NCBI RefSeq assembly: GCF_000171815.1
Contig: NZ_ABGR01000003.1
Location: 124,001 to 188,000, forward strand
DNA from: Vibrio sp. AND4
GTDB lineage: Bacteria > Pseudomonadota > Gammaproteobacteria > Enterobacterales > Vibrionaceae
Length of the DNA: 64,000 bases
Direction of reading: 5' to 3'
The notes beneath the pieces were generated by a model. The model had not been told where the DNA came from. It made no database searches and saw only the letters and a program-made list of their open reading frames with translations. The position numbers were made by a program, and so were the translations under genes. This document shows, in pieces, positions 44,885 to 53,462 of the stretch. The first letter of the stretch is position 1; each line of letters opens with the position of its first letter.

Positions 44885-45976
44885 ATGCAAAATTTATTCA
44901 AATCAACACTTCGATTCTTTGTCACTTCCGCCGTTTTGGCTCTATTTTTTTTTAGTCCTGTATCTTCTGCTTCCCCTCTCAAAGTCGGCACTTATCCTTG
45001 TCCTCCTTTTGTTATTAATTCGACCAGCCAAGAACTCAATGGCCTGAGTATCGAACTGTGGGAAAGGATAGCCCAAAAAATGGGCGTGGAATTTAATTAT
45101 GAAAACCATCAACTTGATGAACTCCTCGATGGGATTGAAAGTGGACAGATCGACATTGGGGTTTCATGCATATCTATCACGCCCGAACGAGAGATATTCG
45201 CCGACTTTTCTCACTCTTTTTATGAAACGCACCTCGCTATTGCGGTTAAACGTCAAGGCTACTTGCATACCTTGAGGTCCATTTTCTTAAATCCTGCGTT
45301 ATGGTTGATCATTGGGGCTATTATTCTTACAGCGGGTATAGTCGGTGCCTTCTTCTACGTAATAGAAAAAGGAAAAAATGAAAAGCTGTATTCTATGAAA
45401 AGTCGCATCGGTCGTTGGGTTGAAACCTTCATACTTGGCTTACTCTTTATTACTCGCGGCCCATTTAATTATTTTGAGTTTAAGAGCCTGACTGGGCGTA
45501 TTGTCACTGTACTCATCGGTGTACTTAGCATGTTATTCATAGCAAGTATTACGGCCGTCTTAGCCAGTAAACTTACTCTCAGCCAAGGGCACTCTCAAAT
45601 CAAAAGCGTCAATGATTTAGCCAGGGTACAGGTTGGCGCCAAAGAAGCGACAACGTCCTCGCTCATGCTGACCAGTTTTGGCATTCGCTACAAGCACTAC
45701 GATGATATGACAATGTTGCTAAAAGCATTAGAAAAAGGAGAGGTAGAAGCGATCGTCGCTGATGATGTGGTGCTGAAGTACATGATTGGCATCGGTAGAC
45801 AAGCCGGACAATTTGAAAACCTAGAGGTGTTGCCTTACCAATTAGAAAAGCAAAACTACGGCTTTATCATGACCGAAAGTAATCAATATGAAGAGGCTAT
45901 TAATCGCGCATTGTTACAAATTAGAGAATCGAAAGAGTGGCGCAAAACCTTGGGGGACTATTTCGTCAAAAAATAA
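44885..45976 (+). CDS. Prokaryotic ionotropic glutamate receptor-like channel
   Basis: A 363-residue protein: signal peptide (to about 29), first lobe of a periplasmic amino-acid-binding domain (31-125, with SCISITPERE), a membrane insert, then the second lobe (235-363). The insert has a span at 137-160, a re-entrant loop-like segment at 178-195 and a span at 203-228 ending SITAVLASKLT, which matches the position of the SYTANLAAFLT motif of glutamate receptors. This is the GluR0 layout. The potassium filter TVGYG of GluR0 is absent (the loop reads FILGLLFITRGPF), so ion selectivity, or even channel function, is open. It is a single gene; ligand is unknown. Confidence 0.82.
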   Translation: MQNLFKSTLRFFVTSAVLALFFFSPVSSASPLKVGTYPCPPFVINSTSQELNGLSIELWERIAQKMGVEFNYENHQLDELLDGIESGQIDIGVSCISITPEREIFADFSHSFYETHLAIAVKRQGYLHTLRSIFLNPALWLIIGAIILTAGIVGAFFYVIEKGKNEKLYSMKSRIGRWVETFILGLLFITRGPFNYFEFKSLTGRIVTVLIGVLSMLFIASITAVLASKLTLSQGHSQIKSVNDLARVQVGAKEATTSSLMLTSFGIRYKHYDDMTMLLKALEKGEVEAIVADDVVLKYMIGIGRQAGQFENLEVLPYQLEKQNYGFIMTESNQYEEAINRALLQIRESKEWRKTLGDYFVKK

Positions 45977-45990
45977 ACATGGCTTAATTG

Positions 45991-46024
45991 AAAAAGTCCT
46001 TTTCTCGTTTAAGAAAAGGACTTT
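45991..46024. terminator. Bidirectional terminator
   Basis: Thirteen perfect pairs (45993-46005 with 46012-46024) lie between two convergent stop codons; T-runs occur on both strands, better on the minus strand. Confidence 0.85.
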
Positions 46025-46035
46025 AATACTGGTAA

Positions 46036-46554
46036 CTACTGAGGTAGGACGACTTTGCCATCTTGAATTGGGAATACCTTACCCGTTGGTTTGTTCTTCA
46101 TACGAACCGTTGTTGGTACGCCAGCAATCTCGTAAGTAACATCGTAACCAGCCACTTGCTCTGAAGTCGTATATTCTGTGTGACATTGCTTCTCTGTTGA
46201 GGTTACCACATCACCTTTTTGAACATTGTCTTGGATTCCACGACCTGCCATTGCACCAGCAATCGTACCTGCGGCCGTTGCAATCACTTTACCGGAACCA
46301 CCACCGATTTGGTTACCCAACGCAGCACCTGCAGCTGCACCGCCCACAGTACCAAGAATCTTGTTATTATCCTTTGGTGCGACTTTGTGATTCACAACGA
46401 CATCCCTACATACTTGATGCGGCTTCTTCACTGTTTCTGTAACGGCCTCAACAAACGTAATACTCGCTTCTTTTGGCGCTGGTGGCGTCTTATCTTTACA
46501 ACCTGCTAGTACAGCAACAACAGCTGCTGCGAGCGCAATTGATTTTATATTCAT
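46036..46554 (-). CDS. Glycine-zipper 2TM lipoprotein (SlyB/17-kDa antigen type)
   Basis: From the ATG at 46554 (in-frame ATG two codons earlier) the precursor is 172 residues with lipobox LAGC (cysteine 19). Residues about 68-105 form the glycine zipper pair (GTVGGAAAGAALGNQIGGGSGKVIATAAGT... in pattern), the Rick_17kDa_Anti family feature. The remainder is beta-rich with two cysteines. Such lipoproteins sit in the outer membrane and affect its integrity. Single gene, ended by the shared terminator. Confidence 0.85.
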   Translation of the reverse strand: MNIKSIALAAAVVAVLAGCKDKTPPAPKEASITFVEAVTETVKKPHQVCRDVVVNHKVAPKDNNKILGTVGGAAAGAALGNQIGGGSGKVIATAAGTIAGAMAGRGIQDNVQKGDVVTSTEKQCHTEYTTSEQVAGYDVTYEIAGVPTTVRMKNKPTGKVFPIQDGKVVLPQ

Positions 46555-46661
46555 GAACAATTTCCCAATACCGTTATCTTTGCTTGGCGGTATAGTAAGT
46601 CATGGGCTCAAATCCACATCAGGATAAATTGATGCTCTGGTCATAAGACAGTTAAAAGCGC

Positions 46662-47021
46662 TCAAGCTAAATTAAGAAAAAGTTCATCGTCCGTTAGGTA
46701 TTTAAAACGGTGGCTATGGCTACGCAAGTGCATAAACATAAAGTCAGGAAAACCTGGCGCAATGATACTGTTTGGCTCCCAGAAAATGCCTCCAACAAAT
46801 ACATAACGACCTTGCTTTTCATCACTATGCAAAGGGTTGTTAATTGGTGTTGTTAGCTCTGCACGACAACCTTCAACGACACAAACAATCTGCCCTTTGT
46901 AAATGCCAATCACACGCTTAACAAGGTTCGCTTTAATACCACATTTCCAAACTTGGCGCGTAGCCCATTCATAGCCGAACTTATTGATCGCTGCTTTACG
47001 CAAATGTACAACCAAATTCAT
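46662..47021 (-). CDS. Conserved hypothetical protein
   Basis: This 119-residue soluble protein has no signal peptide or membrane span. Mixed strand and helix (for example VIGIYKGQIVCVVEGCRAEL, then RYVFVGGIFWEP) suggest one compact domain. Good codon use and composition like the neighbours support a real gene. I do not recognise the family. Confidence 0.65.
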   Translation of the reverse strand: MNLVVHLRKAAINKFGYEWATRQVWKCGIKANLVKRVIGIYKGQIVCVVEGCRAELTTPINNPLHSDEKQGRYVFVGGIFWEPNSIIAPGFPDFMFMHLRSHSHRFKYLTDDELFLNLA

Positions 47022-47246
47022 CGCTCATTCCTGATCTGTTCTTTGCTTGTACTATAACCAAATCACCCTATCAGTTTGACGACATAAATTTATCGAAACC
47101 ATAAAAGTTACAAACAAAAAATAAGAGCAGAAGGTAAATCTCTTTTTCTTGAATGATTTTTAGGATTTTTCTTACGCAAAAATCTGGAATACGCTGCATA
47201 AAATAATGATAGATTTATAAAAATAGACATGACTACATGGTGACGT

Positions 47247-47429
47247 ATGGCTTTTGATGACTATTGGAAAAAGGTTCGAGAAAAGAATCTAAAGAGTGCA
47301 AACCTAGAAGGGCTTATTGTAAAGAAGGTACGCGCTAATACGGGCAGTAAGCGCCTCCCTTACCGCACGAAATGCGGAACACTATGTGAAATCAAATATA
47401 ACGAAGTATGTGAGATACAAAAGGAGTGA
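47247..47429 (+). CDS. Small basic hypothetical protein
   Basis: A 60-residue basic protein with a GGTGA ribosome-like site before the ATG. Two cysteines lie near the C-terminus (TKCGTLCEIKYNEVC region, three in all), which might bind metal. It stands between two minus-strand genes. No family is recognised. Confidence 0.5.
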   Translation: MAFDDYWKKVREKNLKSANLEGLIVKKVRANTGSKRLPYRTKCGTLCEIKYNEVCEIQKE

Positions 47430-47471
47430 TGAAGTAACACCACTCTCTTTATCAATGGTTTCTTGCTTTTG

Positions 47472-48782
47472 TTAAGCATCGATGAGGAAGTTGTCACCTT
47501 CATTCTCAAGGCGGTCGATCAGCGCACGACACTCATCAAGATCGAGTGGCAACTCAAAACGACGTTTCAGATTCATCAAGAAGAATATGTCTTCACACAT
47601 CGCTTTCTCTGGCTCATCACTAATCTTCGCTACCGGTGAGCCATTGCATGAAACCATTTTAATCACGATAGACAGCGGCTTGTAAGAGCCCCCCTTCGTG
47701 TTCACATAATCGCCCATATCATTCGATAATGCCGTACCAATACCAAAACTCACCTGAACGCGGCCTTGAAAGTGCTCACAAATATCCAGTGCTTGCTCGA
47801 AGTTCAACCCATCGGTAAATACCAAGGTTTTGGTCATTGGATCGATGCCGAGCTTTTGGTAATGCTCGATCATCTTTTCGCCCCATACGAACGGACAACC
47901 GCTATCATGACGCACACCTGCGTACGCATTACTCAACTGTTCATCAAAATCTTTTAAGAATGCATCAATACCAATAGTGTCAGTCAACGCGATACCTAAC
48001 GCACCATTAAACACCTGCTGCCAACGCTGCAGCGCCACTCTTTGTGAATCACGAACATTCACCAACGCTTGGTGTCCCATAAACCATTCATGTGCTACGG
48101 TACCAATCGGTGCAAGATCAAGTTCTCTAGCCAAATGATAGTTGCTGGTTCCTGTTAAGCAATCGGGTAGCGCTTTGCTCAAATACTGTAACATTGAGCG
48201 CTGTGCTTGAAAGGAGAAACGACGACGAGTCGACATATCCGCAAACTTAAAATTGTAGATTTGACGACGTTCCAGCTCTGCTTTGAGATACTGAACTTTC
48301 TCTTCTAGGACAGATTGAAATTGCTCAACTGGAATCTCCGCCCAACGTGAGCGGCTGCGTACTTCAGACACAATGCTCATGATGATGGTTTCGTAAAGAA
48401 TGGTTTCTTTCCAAAGACCACGAATGGTAATGCGTAGTTGGCTGTTACCAGCGGCCATCGTTTTAACATTGAAAGAAACGTCACGTTGAGGGTTAAAGCG
48501 AAATGAGTTTAAAGAATCAACAAATTCATGGCTCAGATATGGCGCTGCTCTCTTTATGTATTCAATTTCTTCTTTAGAAAACGTGATATCTTGCAGTTTA
48601 AGAACTTCTGCTTTCACCTCTGGCAATAATTCAGACAAGTCTTCCTCACTGCGAACGATGAATTTGTAGCAAGCCATTGCGTCAGGATAGAGCGCAGCAA
48701 CGGCACTCATCATATTGACTTTGTAGACGTCAAAATCTAACGCACTTTGGATGATACGAGACAAAAATAAATTGGTGGTCAT
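47472..48782 (-). CDS. pncB: Nicotinate phosphoribosyltransferase
   Basis: The 436-residue enzyme converts nicotinate and PRPP to nicotinate mononucleotide in NAD salvage. The HEWFMGHQ segment (H231 is the phosphorylated histidine by comparison with E. coli PncB), the TSNYHLA segment and the C-terminal TDGLNFEQA and GIGTALSNDMG phosphate-binding loops are all present. It is divergent from nrtR and nicotinamidase, with repeated operator-like sequences between, so repression by NrtR is expected when NAD-related metabolites are plentiful. Confidence 0.95.
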   Translation of the reverse strand: MTTNLFLSRIIQSALDFDVYKVNMMSAVAALYPDAMACYKFIVRSEEDLSELLPEVKAEVLKLQDITFSKEEIEYIKRAAPYLSHEFVDSLNSFRFNPQRDVSFNVKTMAAGNSQLRITIRGLWKETILYETIIMSIVSEVRSRSRWAEIPVEQFQSVLEEKVQYLKAELERRQIYNFKFADMSTRRRFSFQAQRSMLQYLSKALPDCLTGTSNYHLARELDLAPIGTVAHEWFMGHQALVNVRDSQRVALQRWQQVFNGALGIALTDTIGIDAFLKDFDEQLSNAYAGVRHDSGCPFVWGEKMIEHYQKLGIDPMTKTLVFTDGLNFEQALDICEHFQGRVQVSFGIGTALSNDMGDYVNTKGGSYKPLSIVIKMVSCNGSPVAKISDEPEKAMCEDIFFLMNLKRRFELPLDLDECRALIDRLENEGDNFLIDA

Positions 48783-48912
48783 TCGTCGCCCTTCTATACA
48801 CCCTTTTTTCGTTTATACCTAAATTCCCTCTACGTGGTACAAACCTTGTCCTATTGTTTTCGGCCAGAGTTGCTGGAAAGTTTGCAACAAAGCAAAATAG
48901 GGGTATATAACT

Positions 48913-48982
48913 TTTTGTTACTAACTAGATTGCGTAAACAATAAACACCCACTAGGGGTTTGTCAACTTTTGTTACTAACTA
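48913..48982. promoter_or_regulatory. Probable NrtR operators (two direct copies)
   Basis: A 15-base word (TTTTGTTACTAACTA) occurs perfectly at 48913-48927 and 48968-48982. Its core GTTACTAAC is a palindrome, as expected for a dimeric repressor. Looser copies (TTAGTTACTTAC near 49099, GGTTACTTGTT near 49120) lie closer to nrtR. Position between pncB and nrtR makes NrtR the natural ligand; the word itself was not matched to a published motif. Confidence 0.6.
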
Positions 48983-49170
48983 TTAATTACAGCAAGGTTA
49001 TTAAACGCGATATCGCGGGATACGTTTTGGCGACATCCAAAAAAGAAAGCCAACACATGCTTAAAATTACGTATTTACCATAAACACGTTTCTAACAATT
49101 AGTTACTTACCCATTGATTGGTTACTTGTTCTGCGCTAGATTATTGACAAATTATTCTCAGGGCAAAATC

Positions 49171-49896
49171 ATGATCGTAACTGTCGACATCATTCCATTC
49201 AGGCTATCCGGCTGCGCTGATAAAGGGTTGGAGGTGTTGCTGATCAAACGTTCTAATCCAGAGCGCCCTTACCATGGTGTCTGGGCCCTGCCTGGTGGAT
49301 TTGTGTTTGATAAAGACATGACCCGTGAAGGTGGACGTCCAGCTGATGAGAATTTCGAAGCGGCACGACGCCGTATCTGCCGCGAAAAAATTCACACCTA
49401 CCCGCGTCACTTCAGTGAAGCCTTTGTCGACGGCGACCCAAAACGCGACCCTGAAGATTGGAGTCTGAACGTCACGCACTACGCCTTAGTTGACCGCAAC
49501 AACAAGGAGCAAATTGATAATGCGGGCATTCCAGAGTGCCATCTAAAGTGGTTCCCGCTGCAAACTATCCTCGATGGTCAAGAAACCCTCGCTTTTGACC
49601 ATCAGAAGATGATTAAAAAGGCATGGAAAAAGCTACGCGCTTCTATCGAATACACCTCAGTATTGCTGTTTGCACTTGATAAAGAGTTTTTGGTTGCAGA
49701 CATCATAGCCGCCTACCAAGAATTTGGTATCGACATCAGCCGCATGACGATTAAGCGACGTTTGATCGATTCCTGTGTACTCAAGCCAACCAACAAAGTC
49801 GCCTCTACCAATAGAGGCAAAGGCGGTAAGCCAGCCATGGTATATACCCTAGCAAGCGACGAAGTGACCTTTTTTCAAAACTGCTTGCGTGGCTAG
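49171..49896 (+). CDS. nrtR: NrtR, Nudix-related repressor of NAD metabolism
   Basis: From the ATG at 49171, seven bases after AGGGC, the product has 241 residues; the frame is open to 49114. Residues 1-150 form a Nudix fold starting with VDIIPFRL and GVWALPGGFV, but the catalytic REUxEExG box is replaced by AARRRICREKI, so it should bind rather than hydrolyse its ligand (ADP-ribose in known NrtR proteins). Residues 160-241 form the winged-helix DNA-binding domain. It is followed by nicotinamidase after 30 bases and is divergent from pncB, which defines its targets. Confidence 0.92.
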   Translation: MIVTVDIIPFRLSGCADKGLEVLLIKRSNPERPYHGVWALPGGFVFDKDMTREGGRPADENFEAARRRICREKIHTYPRHFSEAFVDGDPKRDPEDWSLNVTHYALVDRNNKEQIDNAGIPECHLKWFPLQTILDGQETLAFDHQKMIKKAWKKLRASIEYTSVLLFALDKEFLVADIIAAYQEFGIDISRMTIKRRLIDSCVLKPTNKVASTNRGKGGKPAMVYTLASDEVTFFQNCLRG

Positions 49897-49926
49897 CGCA
49901 AGTTTAAAACAGACAAGGAGTCAGCC

Positions 49927-50580
49927 ATGACTGTTCGAGTCAATTATCAAACCACTGCTGCAATCGACGTGGACCCAGAGAAAGGTTTTACTGAACTTTG
50001 CCCTGACGAGCTGCCAGTCAGTGGCGCATTAGACATCGTTCCACAACTGCTAAAGAACCACACCAAAGGCCGTCTGAAGCTTGTAAGTCGTGATTTGCAC
50101 CCACCAAAAGCAGCATGGGACGCAGAATCACCAGCAAATATGCTTGAACCCGTAGGCCTACCCAATGTGGACATTAAGTGGAACCGCCACTGTGTACTCG
50201 GCACCACCGGTGTTGATCTGATTGATGGTTTACCACCTGTTTTGGAGTACGATTTCCAAGTAAACAAAGGCATGGACCCGGACGCACACCCTTACGGCAT
50301 TTTTTTCCATGATATTGGAGATACTAAAACCACTGGCGCGAATGAGTTCTTAAAATTCAACCAAATCGACACCCTTGTGGTTGGTGGCTTGGCGCTCGAT
50401 TTTTGTGTAAAAAAATCCGTGACTCAAGCTCTAGACTTGGGTTTCAAAGTGATTGTAAACCTAGCCTCTACTCGTGCGGTATTACCAGATACTATCGATG
50501 CAGTGATTGCGGAGATGGAAGAGAAAGGCGCCGTTTTTGTCGACAGTGCGGATGACATTATCGTGGAATATCCTGCTTAA
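49927..50580 (+). CDS. pncA: Nicotinamidase (isochorismatase-like hydrolase)
   Basis: The 217-residue cytoplasmic enzyme turns nicotinamide into nicotinate, which pncB then uses. The triad can be placed: D16 in AIDVDPEKGF, a lysine in the NKGMDPD region and C160 in LALDFCVKKS. SRDLHP and the NRHCVLGT segment fit the metal and cis-peptide loops of the family. The placement with nrtR and pncB strongly supports the substrate. It differs in length and detail from E. coli PncA, so the symbol is by function. Confidence 0.88.
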   Translation: MTVRVNYQTTAAIDVDPEKGFTELCPDELPVSGALDIVPQLLKNHTKGRLKLVSRDLHPPKAAWDAESPANMLEPVGLPNVDIKWNRHCVLGTTGVDLIDGLPPVLEYDFQVNKGMDPDAHPYGIFFHDIGDTKTTGANEFLKFNQIDTLVVGGLALDFCVKKSVTQALDLGFKVIVNLASTRAVLPDTIDAVIAEMEEKGAVFVDSADDIIVEYPA

Positions 50581-50596
50581 TCTCCTCTTGAGGAAC

Positions 50597-50629
50597 AAAA
50601 ACGGCCCAGCAAAACTGGGCCGTTTTTTA
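50597..50629 (+). terminator. Terminator of nrtR-nicotinamidase
   Basis: Nine GC-rich pairs (50601-50609 with 50615-50623), extended by A-T pairs, run into six T residues. Confidence 0.93.
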
Positions 50630-50826
50630 TCTTCACTATTAACTTTAAAGATAAACAAGACATAGCTCACAACTCAAATTCCCGAATAGGTTCTTGATAT
50701 TAATGACCTCTATCACACTTAGCTCTCGGTGATACAAAAATATAGTTATTGGTTTTTTTTTACTATTTCAGAAAACCGTAACATTAATTAAATTTGTCTC
50801 ACCACTTCAGCACCAATGAGTCAAAG

Positions 50827-51267
50827 ATGATTACGCAACTCACTAATGTCAATTTAATAAAAGGCAACCTTCAAGCAAACAATAAAAAAGAAGTCTTTGA
50901 AGAGCTAGCGCAAATGCTATTCGAAAATAATCGAATCAGCAGCAAAAATAACTTTTTAACCGACATAGAGGCACGTGAAGTATTAAGCGTAACGTCAATG
51001 GACGGCATCGCTTACCCACACGCAAAAAGTAAAGCGGTTACAGAGCCTGCAATCGCTGTTGGCGTCAAGTACACAGGCATCGAGTATGGCGATGAAGAGG
51101 GAGTCAAGCCAACCGTATTCTTCATGATTGCTTCACCAGATAACGGTGCTGACCACCATATTTATGTTCTTCAAGAATTATTCGGAAAATTTAGCGAAGC
51201 GTTTATTGAAGGAATTCATAACGCACAAGACGAAAACCAAATACTAAATATTTTAATTAATTCATAA
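50827..51267 (+). CDS. PTS fructose-type enzyme IIA
   Basis: From the ATG at 50827 the protein has 146 residues; an in-frame TTG at 50794 would add eleven. It is a single IIA domain of the fructose-mannitol superfamily with the phosphoryl-accepting histidine H65 in GIAYPHAKS. It takes phosphate from HPr and passes it to the IIB domain encoded 12 bases downstream. Its similarity to nitrogen-PTS IIA proteins is of the general family kind; context shows a sugar system. Confidence 0.88.
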   Translation: MITQLTNVNLIKGNLQANNKKEVFEELAQMLFENNRISSKNNFLTDIEAREVLSVTSMDGIAYPHAKSKAVTEPAIAVGVKYTGIEYGDEEGVKPTVFFMIASPDNGADHHIYVLQELFGKFSEAFIEGIHNAQDENQILNILINS

Positions 51268-51278
51268 GGCGTGAAATT

Positions 51279-52673
51279 ATGAGTACAATCACAGCTCAAA
51301 CTAATAATAATAGCGATTTCAAAAAAATCCTAAGTACTATGAAAGGTCATCTTTTATTCGGTACTTCTCACATGCTTCCATTTATCGTTGCGGGTGGTGT
51401 ACTGCTGGCGCTAGCGGTAATGGCATCAGGTAAAGGTGCGGTTCCTGCCGACGGTTTATTGGCTGATATTTCTAATATCGGTATTAAAGGTCTCGTGCTA
51501 TTCCCAATTATTCTTGGTGGCTTCATCGGTTACTCAATTGCAGACAAACCAGCACTAGCGCCAGCAATGATCGCATCAGGCATCATGGCTGATATGGGCG
51601 GCGGCTTCCTTGGTTGTATCGTAGCGGGCTTCATCGCAGGTGGTGTGGTGTTCCAACTTAAGAAGATCCCTCTTTCTGCTAACATGACGGCGTTGGGCGC
51701 TTACTTTATCTACCCTCTACTTGGTACGCTTATCTCTGCCGGTATCGTTCTATGGGGTATCGGTGAGCCAATCAAAATCTTTATGGCTTCTATGAATGAA
51801 TTCCTAGCTTCTATGGCTGGCGCTTCCAAAGTCGTTCTAGGTACGATTCTTGGCGGTATGACTGCGTTCGATATGGGCGGTCCAATCAACAAAGTAGCAA
51901 CACTATTCGCTCAAACTCAAGTGGATACTCAACCATGGCTGATGGGTGGTGTTGGTATCGCAATCTGTACGCCTCCTCTAGGCATGGCACTAGCAACATT
52001 CCTATTTAAGAATAAGTTCACTAAACAAGAGCAAGAAGCAGGTAAAGCAGCAGCAATCATGGGCTCTATTGGTATCTCAGAAGGTGCTATTCCATTTGCA
52101 GCAAACGACCCTGTGCGCGTTCTTCCTTCAATCGTTGCTGGTGGTATTGTTGGCTGTGTGTTCGGCTTCCTAACAAACGTACTACTACACGCACCATGGG
52201 GCGGTCTAATTACAGCACCGGTATCAAGCAATATCCCAATGTATGTTGTGGGTATCGCACTAGGCTCACTAACAACAGCGGTTATCGTTGGCTTCTGGAA
52301 ACCAATTGCTGAAGAAGAAGCAGAAGACGAAATCGCAGAAGCAGCACCTGCACAAGCGGCCCCAGCAGCAGGCGAAGGCGAGTACGACATCGTAGCAGTA
52401 ACATGTTGCCCATCTGGCGTAGCACACACATTCATGGCAGCGAAAGCACTAGAGAAAGCAGGTGCAGCAGCAGGCCTAAAAATCAAAGTAGAAACACAGG
52501 GGCAAAACGGTATCCAGAACCGCATCACTGACCTAGATATAGCACAAGCGAAGTTGGTTATTTTGGCTCACGATATCCAAGTAAAAGATGCTCATCGCTT
52601 CGCAAAAGCAAACGTTGTGGAGTGTTCAACCAAAGAAGCGATGCGTAACGCAGCAACTCTCGTGAAAGCTTAA
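51279..52673 (+). CDS. PTS fructose-type enzyme IICB
   Basis: The 464-residue protein has a IIC membrane domain (about 20-345, many Gly and Ala-rich helices) and, after a flexible Ala/Glu/Pro-rich linker (348-368), a IIB domain with active-site cysteine C377 in CCPSGVAHTF. The C-then-B order differs from FruA (B'BC) and resembles the 2-O-mannosylglycerate or fructose-like systems. Neither a kinase nor a hydrolase nor a regulator adjoins, so the sugar is not known. A ribosome site AAGGCG precedes the ATG. Confidence 0.9.
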   Translation: MSTITAQTNNNSDFKKILSTMKGHLLFGTSHMLPFIVAGGVLLALAVMASGKGAVPADGLLADISNIGIKGLVLFPIILGGFIGYSIADKPALAPAMIASGIMADMGGGFLGCIVAGFIAGGVVFQLKKIPLSANMTALGAYFIYPLLGTLISAGIVLWGIGEPIKIFMASMNEFLASMAGASKVVLGTILGGMTAFDMGGPINKVATLFAQTQVDTQPWLMGGVGIAICTPPLGMALATFLFKNKFTKQEQEAGKAAAIMGSIGISEGAIPFAANDPVRVLPSIVAGGIVGCVFGFLTNVLLHAPWGGLITAPVSSNIPMYVVGIALGSLTTAVIVGFWKPIAEEEAEDEIAEAAPAQAAPAAGEGEYDIVAVTCCPSGVAHTFMAAKALEKAGAAAGLKIKVETQGQNGIQNRITDLDIAQAKLVILAHDIQVKDAHRFAKANVVECSTKEAMRNAATLVKA

Positions 52674-52689
52674 AATTTAAGCTGCACCC

Positions 52690-52822
52690 CTAGCTGAATT
52701 CAAACCGGGTGATGCGTTGCACTTCGTGATGACGGGCGAGCAATCAGAAGTGATGAAAGCGTGTCAGAGACACAACAAAAAAGCCAAACCGAGTGGTTTG
52801 GCTTTCAATATACAGTACTAAT
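52690..52822 (+). other. Possible remnant coding frame after the PTS
   Basis: An open frame without a good start reads EFKPGDALHFVMTGEQSEVM and continues through the terminator stem to a stop at 52822. Codon use is gene-like, which suggests the tail of a lost gene. The family is not recognised. Confidence 0.3.
52780..52805. terminator. Terminator between convergent genes
   Basis: Eleven perfect pairs aaagccaaacc/ggtttggcttt with a four-base loop; the longer T-run is on the minus strand, serving the VF530-type gene. Confidence 0.85.
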
Positions 52823-52866
52823 ACCTAGGCTTTTCAAAGTGATTAAAGCACCTGTGGCGAAAACGC

Positions 52867-53313
52867 TTATCGGCGGCGGTTGTTAAAACGAGCGCGATCA
52901 GTACGCTGCTTAGACGAGCGTTCTTTGTGCGCAGAGGCAGCCTTCGCTTGTGAAGCCAGAATCGATTCAACCGTTAGTTCCATTGGCTCACGCGGCTCCA
53001 ATCCATGGCGGAAAGTACGCGCACGTGGTGGCAGATTGAATTCGTATTCGGATGCCTTTGGCATGCGCTTGTAGCGGTATAGATAAAAGTTCTCTACACG
53101 CTCACGAGCCCATTCTGTTTTCTTCAGGTACTTAACACTACTTGCAATACTTGGCTTGGTGTTAAAACAGTTCATACGCATCGCCGTGTCGAGGATTTCC
53201 CAACCGTAATGATCAACCAGTTGTTGCAACATGTCTTCTAATTTAAGACCGTGCAATGGGTTGTTCTTTTGCAATTCAATGCGCTCTTCGTCGGTCATAA
53301 ATTCATGGCTCAT
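52867..53313 (-). CDS. VF530-type (DUF2132) DNA-binding protein
   Basis: The first 85 of 148 residues match the VF530/DUF2132 fold: [23 protein letters not shown], the [19 protein letters not shown] core and [11 protein letters not shown]. The prototype from Vibrio fischeri binds DNA by structure-based inference. The remaining 60 residues are a basic, disordered extension ending RFNNRRR, which fits nucleic-acid binding. Single gene. Confidence 0.85.
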   Translation of the reverse strand: MSHEFMTDEERIELQKNNPLHGLKLEDMLQQLVDHYGWEILDTAMRMNCFNTKPSIASSVKYLKKTEWARERVENFYLYRYKRMPKASEYEFNLPPRARTFRHGLEPREPMELTVESILASQAKAASAHKERSSKQRTDRARFNNRRR

Positions 53314-53462
53314 GAACGGCTCCTTAATTTAAAAGTGGCTGACTTTGTGCTCGCCACATTATCTTTGTATATTAATTCGTCCTAGCGAATACGCCATCAC
53401 TGTTTTGTGTAACGGGTATGTCTTCTTTGCTGGTTCGCGACCGAATGCTTTAGCTACATTTG

